DNA of 6,689 nucleotides, taken from the NCBI GenBank assembly GCA_959018155.1, contig CAUEKH010000139.1, positions 1 through 6,689 on the forward strand, given 5' to 3'. The notes below the pieces were generated by a model. The model was not told the origin of the DNA. It ran no database searches and worked only from the letters and a program-made list of their open reading frames with translations. This document shows, piece after piece, positions 1 to 5,007 of the stretch (position 1 is its first letter; each line of letters opens with the position of its first letter). The position numbers and the translations under genes were made by a program. This stretch comes from an uncultured Hungatella sp. (GTDB lineage Bacteria > Bacillota > Clostridia > Lachnospirales > Lachnospiraceae).

Positions 1-25
1 CATTTTCCACAAAATGGTATTTCAC
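1..25 (-). CDS. Second ABC permease of the importer, N-terminal start only (partial)
   Basis: Only about eight codons lie in the window, so function rests on position. A GTG at 25-23 overlaps the stop of the preceding permease in a GTGA arrangement, and a GGGAGG ribosome binding site sits 8 nt upstream (39-34). Translation would begin M-K-Y-H-F-V-E-N and continue past the left edge. In peptide/nickel importer operons the gene after the DppB/NikB-type permease is almost always the DppC/NikC-type permease, and a 4-base overlap suggests translational coupling. The ATG at 3-1 is an alternative start but lacks a comparable ribosome binding site. The identity as a permease is inferred from context, not seen. 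Confidence 0.55.
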
Positions 26-1056
26 ATCCGCATCCTCCCATCAGTGTGATTTCTTTCTCCCGTTTGTCCGGAAAAAGATTTCCTGATTCTCGGATCCACC
101 ACCCCATAAAGTACATTTGCCACAAAATTTCCCGCAAATACAATGGCCGCACTGATAACCGTAATCCCAAGCAGAAGGGGAACGTCCCCGCCAAGCCCGG
201 CAGTCACAGCGGCCTGCCCGATTCCGGGATAAGAAAATGCCTGTTCCACCAGCACCGATCCGCCAAATATCTCGCTGACCGAGGCAAACTGAAGCGTCAT
301 TGCCGGAATAATAATATTGCGCAGCCCATGCCGCCAGATAATCCGCCCGGACGATTCTCCTCTCGCCCGTGCAAACATCACGTAATCACTCTCCATGACT
401 TCAATCATCTTCTCCCTCGTGTGGAGTATGATGTTGGAGGTCCCCGTCAGCGACAGCGTGAGGGCCGGAAGGACCGCATGGCGGATCCTCTCCAGAACCG
501 TCACGCTGGAAGCCTCCAGTCCAATCGGCACGCTGAATCCGATCGGCAGCAATTTCAGCCACACCGCAAAAATCATCAGCAGAACCAGAGCCAGCCAGAA
601 TGCCGGCGTGCTGGCAGTCACCAGGGCGTAGGCGGAAATCACCCGATCCGCCGCTCTGCCGCGGCACGCCCCCGCCGCAATCCCAAGTACCAGCCCGGCT
701 GCGCCGGAAATGATCCACGCCGCAGCCATCAGCCATAAGGAGTCCTTTAATTTCACCGCAATCACATGAGCCACCGGCTGGCGGTACAGCAGCGAAGTCC
801 CCATATCTCCCCGGAAGAAGTCCCCCGCCCAGGAAAAGAAGCGTTCCACAGGAGGCGTATTTACTCCCCAGTACTCTTCCAGCTTCTCGATCTGTTCCCT
901 GCTCATGGACCCAAGAGCCGTCTGGCCCACATTCGTCTTCAGCGGATCCAGCGGCGATTTCGACACGAGAAAAAACGCCATCACACTTACGAGAAACAGA
1001 AGGACCGCCATCCGAACAAAATTTTTAGCAATAAAAAAACACGTATTTTTTCCCAA
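22..1056 (-). CDS. ABC importer permease, DppB/OppB/NikB family
   Basis: This is an inner-membrane permease subunit of a peptide/nickel-type ABC importer, 344 residues (family usually 305-340). Landmarks are a first membrane helix near residues 14-32, the family segment GDMGTSLLYRQPV (84-96), helices near 105-130, 140-167, 250-270 and 295-320, and the cytoplasmic EAA coupling loop around 225-252 (FARARGESSGR ... IIIPA) that contacts the ATPase. Further marks are a VEQAFSYPGIG motif (270-280) and a C-terminal DPRIR (331-335). A short charged tail follows. It starts 33 nt after the binding-protein gene. The start is TTG at 1056-1054, because no ATG or GTG occurs between the upstream in-frame stop and residue 16. 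The nearest purine-rich site (AAAGGA) is about 13 nt away, so the start is uncertain; the ATG at 1011 would cut into the first helix. Substrate cannot be read from the permease. Confidence 0.93.
   Translation of the reverse strand: MGKNTCFFIAKNFVRMAVLLFLVSVMAFFLVSKSPLDPLKTNVGQTALGSMSREQIEKLEEYWGVNTPPVERFFSWAGDFFRGDMGTSLLYRQPVAHVIAVKLKDSLWLMAAAWIISGAAGLVLGIAAGACRGRAADRVISAYALVTASTPAFWLALVLLMIFAVWLKLLPIGFSVPIGLEASSVTVLERIRHAVLPALTLSLTGTSNIILHTREKMIEVMESDYVMFARARGESSGRIIWRHGLRNIIIPAMTLQFASVSEIFGGSVLVEQAFSYPGIGQAAVTAGLGGDVPLLLGITVISAAIVFAGNFVANVLYGVVDPRIRKSFSGQTGERNHTDGRMRM
34..39 (-). promoter_or_regulatory. Ribosome binding site deciding a GTG start
   Basis: GGGAGG lies inside the last codons of the first permease gene, 8 nt before the GTG at 25-23. 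It is the strongest Shine-Dalgarno match near this junction and favours the overlapping GTG over the ATG at 3-1 as the start of the next gene. Confidence 0.6.
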
Positions 1057-1089
1057 AACAACCGTTCCGTCCTTTACTCTCCGCCTTCT

Positions 1090-2799
1090 CTACTCCCATG
1101 ACCACTGGTCCACGTTGTTGACAATAGACCAGCCATGGCCGTGCGGATGAATTTTCTGAGCCGCTACAAGCAAATCCGTTTTTGCCCAGTATAAATGGTC
1201 GATGTTGACCAGCCAGATCCACGGGATATCGCCTTCCTGTGTAATTCCCGTCGTCCCATCCCACTGGGCTTTTTTCCAGAGTTCATAGGATTCTTCCAGA
1301 TTGCTGCTGGCAAGCGCCTCGTCCATATACTTATCTACCGTCTCATTCGAATACGGAGAATACTCGGCTGTCCCGGTTCCCGCAATCGTATGGTAGATAT
1401 TGTAAAGTTCCATGGGCGTGTGGGCGCCCCACCCCCACATCAGTGGTTCCGACTGTGCACGGTCGTATGCCGTATCCCAGCCGGCCCCCTCCGTCTTCAC
1501 TTTAATCCCGATTTCCTTCAGCTGATTTGCAGTGTCAGCAGCGAGCGCCTGCCGCACTGAATCCCCGGCCGGATAAATAAGCGTAAATCCCGCCTGTTTT
1601 CCATCCTTTTCCCGGATGCCATTTTTTCCAGCCAGCCAGCCGGCCTCATCCAGAAGTTTCCCGGCCTCCTCAGGATTGTATTCCGTCTCTGCCGCCTCCT
1701 GATACCATGGCATCTTGTCGCAGACGCTGTAGGCAGGGCTGCCATAGCCATTTAACACATTTTCAATCATTTCACTCCGGTCGATTCCGATATTGATGGC
1801 GCGTCGCACGAGAACGTCGCTTGTAAAATCATTTCCGAGGGGGACTCCCGCTTCATTTGAATTTCCGGAAGGCACCGCCGGCAGATTGAACCCCCGGTTA
1901 TCCACGGTTTCAAAGGAAAGCAGCTCATAGCCCGGCACCGCCTGGTCAGAATAGGAAGCCGCCGTATAAGCCAAATCTACCTGCCCCGACTGCACAGCCG
2001 CAAATGCCGCATCCTCCTCCATAAAAAGGACCGTCACCTTCTTCATCTTCGGAGTCTCCCCGTAGTAGTCAGGATTAGCCTCGAAAATCACCTGCTGCCC
2101 CCGATCCCACTGCTTCATGATGTAACGGCCGGAACCAATGGGATGCTCTCCGTAATCAGCGCCATATGCGTGCTCCGGCACAATCCCCACAATCGCCATG
2201 GTATACGGCCAGATGGAATACGGCCTGTTCATATGGAATACAACCGTGGTATCATCCACCGCCTCGGCGCTTTTTAACATCGTAAAATCATTGACGGAAC
2301 TCGTATCTCTCAGAGTATTATAGGTAAATGCCACATCCTCAGCCGTCAGTTTCTCCCCATCAGTAAATTTGACGTCATCCCTGATTTTTACAGTCCACGT
2401 AAGTCCATCCTCGCTCGTTTCCATATCAACCGCCAGATCGTAGCCGATTTTCAAATCTGTGGTTGTAATTGTCAAAGTACTCTGAATCAGCGGCTCATGG
2501 ACATGTTCACCGGCTCCCCAGCCATATGCCGGGTCAAATCCGGCTTCCGGCTCAGATGACGGCCCCATGACGACAATCACGCTGTCCTTTTCCTCTGAAT
2601 GCTGGTTTCCTGACTGCTGGTTTCCCGCTTGCTGGCCCCCTGACTGCCGGTTTCCCGCCTGCTGGCTTTCCGTCTGCTTCCCATCTCCCTGGCCTCCCGC
2701 CCCGGCGTCCGCAGCCTTTTTTCCTGCACCACATCCTGTCGCTATCACAGCAACTGCCAGAGCCGCTGCAACCCCTGTCATCCATTTATTTATCCTCAT
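1090..2799 (-). CDS. Solute-binding lipoprotein of a peptide/nickel-type ABC importer (SBP_bac_5 family)
   Basis: This is the extracellular binding protein that captures the ligand and delivers it to the permeases. It has 569 residues from the ATG at 2799, chosen because AAAAGGTGG lies 6 nt upstream and it opens directly into a lipoprotein signal: charged start, hydrophobic core at 8-20, A-T-G-C with Cys23 as the lipidated residue. A longer reading from 2847 would put extra residues before the signal. Residues 25-72 are a low-complexity Gly/Gln/Asn/Ser tether with a duplicated 10-residue unit. The family 5 binding domain follows, including GWGAGEHVHEPLIQSTL (about 94-110), EDGLTWTVKIRDDVKFTDGE and a YNPEEAGKLLDEAGW segment. 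The C terminus carries HPHGHGW (551-557). The HVHE and HPHGHG motifs resemble those I associate with nickel/metallophore-type clostridial homologues. Oligopeptide uptake remains possible. It is the first gene of the operon. Confidence 0.92.
   Translation of the reverse strand: MRINKWMTGVAAALAVAVIATGCGAGKKAADAGAGGQGDGKQTESQQAGNRQSGGQQAGNQQSGNQHSEEKDSVIVVMGPSSEPEAGFDPAYGWGAGEHVHEPLIQSTLTITTTDLKIGYDLAVDMETSEDGLTWTVKIRDDVKFTDGEKLTAEDVAFTYNTLRDTSSVNDFTMLKSAEAVDDTTVVFHMNRPYSIWPYTMAIVGIVPEHAYGADYGEHPIGSGRYIMKQWDRGQQVIFEANPDYYGETPKMKKVTVLFMEEDAAFAAVQSGQVDLAYTAASYSDQAVPGYELLSFETVDNRGFNLPAVPSGNSNEAGVPLGNDFTSDVLVRRAINIGIDRSEMIENVLNGYGSPAYSVCDKMPWYQEAAETEYNPEEAGKLLDEAGWLAGKNGIREKDGKQAGFTLIYPAGDSVRQALAADTANQLKEIGIKVKTEGAGWDTAYDRAQSEPLMWGWGAHTPMELYNIYHTIAGTGTAEYSPYSNETVDKYMDEALASSNLEESYELWKKAQWDGTTGITQEGDIPWIWLVNIDHLYWAKTDLLVAAQKIHPHGHGWSIVNNVDQWSWE
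2605..2664 (-). repeat. 30-bp tandem duplication encoding the lipoprotein tether
   Basis: Two adjacent 30-bp units (2664-2635 and 2634-2605) encode QQAGNRQSGG and QQAGNQQSGN, with about 25 of 30 bases matching; a degenerate third start (QHS) follows. The repeat lies in the flexible linker between the lipid-anchored Cys and the binding domain, where length changes should be tolerated. Confidence 0.85.
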
Positions 2800-2805
2800 T
2801 TTTAA

Positions 2806-2814
2806 CCACCTTTT
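2806..2814 (-). promoter_or_regulatory. Ribosome binding site of the solute-binding protein
   Basis: AAAAGGTGG ends 6 nt before the ATG at 2799 and fixes that start rather than the one at 2847. It lies only 14 nt downstream of the U-run of the leader hairpin, so hairpin formation upstream could affect whether this site is transcribed at all. Confidence 0.75.
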
Positions 2815-2828
2815 GCTGCCTTTCTGAC

Positions 2829-2886
2829 AAAAAAATACCAGGAACATACCGCGTATTCCTTGGGAATACCCATACCTTCCTGGTAT
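2829..2886 (-). terminator. Nested hairpin plus U-run, intrinsic terminator or attenuator
   Basis: In the minus-strand RNA a perfect 10-bp stem (ATACCAGGAA at 2886-2877 with TTCCTGGTAT at 2844-2835) is followed at once by a T-run (2835-2829). Inside the loop is a second perfect 7-bp hairpin (GTATTCC 2869-2863 with GGAATAC 2859-2853, 3-nt loop). It is flanked by two GGTATG copies (2876-2871 and 2850-2845). There is no T-run on the plus strand, so it acts leftward. It could end read-through from the acetyltransferase gene, but the only visible importer promoter lies upstream of it, which favours attenuation. Confidence 0.75.
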
Positions 2887-2988
2887 CTGCTCTCTCTATC
2901 CTGTTTTAACCACTCTGTGTGTTATTGTCTTACTGCAATCATCTGCTTCTGCAAATCAATTTGGTAGCTTCTGCCATCCGTTATAGAA

Positions 2989-3017
2989 AGTATACGAAAA
3001 AAAATGATTTCCGTCAA
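2989..3017 (-). promoter_or_regulatory. Vegetative (sigma-A type) promoter of the importer operon
   Basis: TTGACG (3017-3012) and TATACT (2994-2989) are separated by exactly 17 nt, each one mismatch from consensus. The -35 box begins on the base after the stop codon of the acetyltransferase gene, so the two units are packed tightly. Predicted transcription start is about 2982. No other promoter with room for a leader is visible between this and the ATG at 2799. Confidence 0.75.
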
Positions 3018-3599
3018 TCAATTTTTACTCAAACGTTGACCTGTTTTTTCCTCAAACGCCGGCATGGGATTTTCCTCAGATGCCGGAATCATCTTAAGAA
3101 AAATCTCTCGTTCATAACCGCCATACTTGAAAACTTTCTTCACAGCGCGATACCCCTGCCGCACCATGTTCCGTCTGCTGTACCCATTATCCGGATGGAC
3201 CGTGCACATCAGATAACGGATCCCCATACCTTCCAGTTCCCGTTCGGCTGTCTGCATTAACTTCATCTGAAGCCCATGCCCCCGATATTCCGGAAGGACT
3301 GCCACCGAATCCATGTGCGCCACCAAATCCAGTTTCTCCTCCTCAAGCCCGATATCGCGGCCAAGATTCTCCTCCGACAGCCCAGGAAATGTCACATGGA
3401 ACACCCCAGCCGTCGCCCCGCTCTCCGTTTCGACAGCCTTATACCCCATCCCGCGCCCTTCTTTCATCATCCGGTCAATATATTCCGCATTATCAGCAGA
3501 AAACCATTCCTTTTTCTCCAGAGAATTCCATGCCGCCTCGATGATATCCGCGAAAAGCCGGCTCTCATTTTCCTCTGCCTTTACAATTATAAATCTCAT
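3018..3599 (-). CDS. GNAT-family N-acetyltransferase
   Basis: A cytoplasmic acyl-CoA-dependent acetyltransferase of 193 residues, within the usual GNAT range. The acetyl-CoA pyrophosphate-binding motif A is clear: MDSVAVLPEYRGHGLQMKLM (about 96-115), with the R-x-x-G-x turn as R106-G-H-G-L-Q. The following helix (TAERELEGMGIRYL) and the VHPDN ... S segment with NMVRQGYRAVKKVFKYGG (about 143-161) fit motif B, where one residue later in the fold often serves as acid. A DMRFIIVKAEE strand opens the fold. The start at 3599 is preferred over the ATG at 3632 because AGGA lies 8 nt upstream and the start follows the stop of the small upstream gene by one base, implying coupling. Substrate (amine, peptide or antibiotic) cannot be predicted. 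The promoter of the next operon begins directly after its stop. Confidence 0.88.
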   Translation of the reverse strand: MRFIIVKAEENESRLFADIIEAAWNSLEKKEWFSADNAEYIDRMMKEGRGMGYKAVETESGATAGVFHVTFPGLSEENLGRDIGLEEEKLDLVAHMDSVAVLPEYRGHGLQMKLMQTAERELEGMGIRYLMCTVHPDNGYSRRNMVRQGYRAVKKVFKYGGYEREIFLKMIPASEENPMPAFEEKTGQRLSKN

Positions 3600-3600
3600 A

Positions 3601-3744
3601 TCAAAGTTCCTGAACCGTTCCCTGGGGTACATAAAATTCTACATCGCTGCTTCTCTGACGGCTGTAAATCCCGGCTATCAGCAGAACAACGATAATCACG
3701 AATGCCACTATCATAATTTTATTATATAGTTTCTTATCCTCCAT
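3601..3744 (-). CDS. Small single-pass membrane protein, 47 residues, unknown function
   Basis: This short gene reads MEDKKLYNKIMIVAF, continues through a strongly hydrophobic segment (about residues 10-26, rich in Ile and Val), and ends with a polar tail of about 20 residues closing in VQEL. The positive residues before the helix (K4, K5, K9) and the RQR right after it leave topology ambiguous. Support for it being real is a strong AAGGGG ribosome binding site 6 nt before the ATG at 3744. In addition, its TGA stop lies one base before the ATG of the acetyltransferase, whose ribosome binding site is inside this gene. I recognise no family. It may be a membrane partner of the acetyltransferase or a leader gene that couples its translation; both are inferences. 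Confidence 0.72.
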   Translation of the reverse strand: MEDKKLYNKIMIVAFVIIVVLLIAGIYSRQRSSDVEFYVPQGTVQEL

Positions 3745-3789
3745 ACTTTTCCCCTTCCTGTCCAGAATTCCATTCCTGCTGTTTTCTTC

Positions 3790-3818
3790 AGTTTATCACA
3801 AAATACCGCTCCTGTCTC
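3790..3818 (-). promoter_or_regulatory. Possible promoter of the small membrane protein-GNAT unit
   Basis: GAGACA (3818-3813) and TAAACT (3795-3790) with a 17-nt spacer give four of six matches to each vegetative box, and would start transcription about 40 nt before the ATG at 3744. It is the best candidate I see in this strand of the divergent region, but weak. Confidence 0.35.
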
Positions 3819-3845
3819 TTTCTCTTTTATTAATTTTTTGGCCAG

Positions 3846-3874
3846 ACACCTGCGCACTTTTTCCTCCATATAAT
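3846..3874 (+). promoter_or_regulatory. Promoter of the repeat protein, TATAAT box with sigma-K/sigma-E-like features
   Basis: A perfect TATAAT (3869-3874) lies about 35 nt before the ATG at 3909, but no good TTGACA sits 16-18 nt upstream. Read differently, CATATAAT (3867-3874) fits CATAnnnT, the -10 pattern of mother-cell sporulation factors. ACC (3848-3850) lies exactly 16 nt upstream, as in the sigma-K -35 pattern. Which factor is used is undecided. Confidence 0.5.
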
Positions 3875-3908
3875 GGCACTATATCAATCATATCGAGGTG
3901 CGCACTTT
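3851..3908 (+). repeat. Pair of identical 10-bp elements around the promoter and ribosome binding site
   Basis: TGCGCACTTT occurs at 3851-3860, between the -35 and -10 regions, and again at 3899-3908, between the ribosome binding site and the ATG. Each contains the palindrome TGCGCA; the second is part of the 8-bp palindrome GTGCGCAC. The spacing of 48 bp brackets the transcription start, a place where a repressor could bind, but two chance copies are also possible. Confidence 0.4.
3895..3900 (+). promoter_or_regulatory. Ribosome binding site of the repeat protein
   Basis: GAGGTG sits 8 nt before the ATG at 3909. The earlier in-frame ATG at 3873 has no such site and overlaps the TATAAT box, so translation starts at 3909. 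Confidence 0.8.
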
Positions 3909-4919
3909 ATGGAAATTTACGAATATGACAACAATGTATCTGTCGACCCCGACTTACGCCTTTTTACATCCTATCTTTCCAGCCCGGACGCAGTCATTCA
4001 GAATGTAATGCCGGATACAGTTCCAAATACCATACCAGATATAACTCCGGACTTAGGACAGAATATGGCTCCGGGCTTTTCCCGGAATTTTGGCGCTTCC
4101 AACCCGGACACCATGTCGGACTTCTCCCAGGTATCTCCTGATACCATGGCGGACTTCTCCCAGTTTTCCCCTGATACCATGACGGATTTCTCTCAGATTT
4201 CCCCTGATACCATGACGGACTTCTCTCAGGTTTCCCCGGATACCATGACGGATTTCTCTCAGTTTTCCCCGGATACCATGGCGGACTTCTCCCAGTTTTC
4301 CCCTGATACCATGTCGGATTTCTCCCAGGTTTCCCCTGATGCTATGACGGATTTCTCTCAGGTTTCTCCTGATGTCATGCCAAATTTCTCTCAGGTTTCT
4401 CCTGATGCTATGACGGATTTTTCTCAGGTTTCTCCTGATGCTATGCCAAATTTCTCTCAGATATCACCTGATACCATGCCAGATTTCTCTCAGATATCAC
4501 CTGATACCATGACAGATTTCTCTCAGGTTTCCCCTGATGTCATGCCAAATTTCGTTCCGGATACCACAATCAATTTCCGTCCAAACAACAATCTCATGTA
4601 CTGGACCTGGCAGTTATTTGGCCCCGCCTATAACCTGCTGCCGCAGCCGGCCCGTGTCCGTTTCTACAACGCGACCACCATCCGGGAACCACTGAATATC
4701 TATTTAAATGCCCGCTTAGTTCTTTCCAACCTTCCATCCATGAACGTTTCCGGTTTCCTTTATATTACACCGGGGACCTACCGGCTGACCATCTATCGAA
4801 GCGGCATCCTGGCCAACCCGATTATCAACACCCGTGTAACGTTCTTCAGAAATGGAACTTACCTGCTTTCTATCCTCGGAACAGGCAGAAACACCAGAAT
4901 CCAGTTATCGTCTCAGTAA
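3909..4919 (+). CDS. Acidic 11-residue tandem-repeat protein with C-terminal DUF4397-like domain
   Basis: A 336-residue protein of unknown function in three parts. Residues 1-66 form a Pro/Asp/Asn-rich head with degenerate motifs such as MPDT and TPD. Residues 67-215 form an array of 13 full copies and one partial copy of an 11-residue unit, consensus D-[TAV]-M-x-[DN]-F-S-Q-[VFI]-S-P. Residues from about 248 to the end are a beta-rich domain (ARVRFYNATTIREPLNIYLN ... LPSMNVSGFLYITPGTYRLTIY) matching the DUF4397 pattern. The array has no Lys, Arg, His or Glu and about 24 Asp, so it is strongly acidic. No signal peptide, transmembrane segment or sortase motif is visible, which argues against ordinary secretion; a spore-layer or cytoplasmic role is conceivable. 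The start at 3909 is set by GAGGTG 8 nt upstream. It is transcribed opposite to every other gene here. Confidence 0.88.
   Translation: MEIYEYDNNVSVDPDLRLFTSYLSSPDAVIQNVMPDTVPNTIPDITPDLGQNMAPGFSRNFGASNPDTMSDFSQVSPDTMADFSQFSPDTMTDFSQISPDTMTDFSQVSPDTMTDFSQFSPDTMADFSQFSPDTMSDFSQVSPDAMTDFSQVSPDVMPNFSQVSPDAMTDFSQVSPDAMPNFSQISPDTMPDFSQISPDTMTDFSQVSPDVMPNFVPDTTINFRPNNNLMYWTWQLFGPAYNLLPQPARVRFYNATTIREPLNIYLNARLVLSNLPSMNVSGFLYITPGTYRLTIYRSGILANPIINTRVTFFRNGTYLLSILGTGRNTRIQLSSQ
4107..4553 (+). repeat. 33-bp in-frame tandem repeat array, 13 full units plus one partial
   Basis: Units begin at 4107 and every 33 bp to 4503, with an 18-bp partial at 4536-4553. Units 2 (4140-4172) and 6 (4272-4304) are identical over 33 bases. 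Units 8 and 10 differ by one base, and the partial unit equals the start of unit 9. Units 8-9, 10-11 and 13-14 alternate a T-D-F type with a P-N-F type, a 66-bp higher-order period. The early units favour C-ending codons and the later ones T-ending codons. This is a minisatellite likely to vary in copy number between strains. Confidence 0.95.
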
Positions 4920-4948
4920 AAATACCACCGACAGCAGACCAGCATCAT

Positions 4949-4989
4949 AAAAGGCGCAGGAGACATAAAATTTCATGTCCACCTGCGCC
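4949..4989 (-). terminator. Hairpin between converging genes, terminator of the fucosidase-CHR cluster
   Basis: GGCGCAGG (4953-4960) pairs perfectly with CCTGCGCC (4982-4989), with an inner GACAT/ATGTC stem (4962-4966 with 4975-4979). On the minus strand it is followed by TTTT (4952-4949), a short U-run, 18 nt after the stop of the CHR gene. On the plus strand, 33 nt after the repeat-protein stop, no U-run follows. There it could still protect the 3' end of the message. Confidence 0.75.
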
Positions 4990-5007
4990 CTCTGAAAAAG
5001 AACGTGC

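Larger units (their letters stand above)
2800..2982 (-). promoter_or_regulatory. Long structured 5' leader of the ABC importer operon (candidate riboswitch/attenuator)
   Basis: From the predicted transcription start (about 2982) to the ATG is about 180 nt without a convincing gene, ending in an intrinsic-terminator-like hairpin just before the ribosome binding site. The upstream half holds small pairings (for example CAAAT/ATTTG around 2950-2961) and two TTGCAG copies. I looked for signatures of T-box, cobalamin, TPP and NiCo riboswitches and saw none, so no class is assigned. The arrangement itself is seen; ligand control is inference. Confidence 0.5.

Noticed and set aside
46..738. Long plus-strand open frame opposite the permease gene
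   Set aside because: Its translation is rich in Arg, His, Pro and Gln without any recognisable domain, and it lies fully antisense to a well-supported permease.
2800..2847. ATG at 2847 as start of the solute-binding protein
   Set aside because: It falls inside the terminator hairpin and would add residues before a complete lipoprotein signal; the ATG at 2799 has a proper ribosome binding site.
2942..2977. Short open frame in the importer leader (ATG at 2977, 12 codons) as a possible leader peptide
   Set aside because: It begins only about 5 nt after the predicted transcription start, has no ribosome binding site, and shows no run of regulatory codons such as repeated amino acids.
3600..3632. 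ATG at 3632 as start of the acetyltransferase
   Set aside because: It has no ribosome binding site and lies within the coding frame of the small membrane protein; the ATG at 3599 has AGGA at 8 nt and follows the small gene's stop by one base.
3276..3729. Two overlapping plus-strand open frames opposite the acetyltransferase
   Set aside because: No family resemblance and no good ribosome binding site; the minus strand carries clear GNAT motifs over the same bases.
3873..3908. Earlier ATG at 3873 as start of the repeat protein
   Set aside because: It overlaps the TATAAT box and has no ribosome binding site, while the ATG at 3909 has GAGGTG at 8 nt.
4107..4553. CRISPR array suggested by regular 33-bp repeats
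   Set aside because: The units are directly adjacent without spacers, stay in one open reading frame and encode a regular 11-residue motif.
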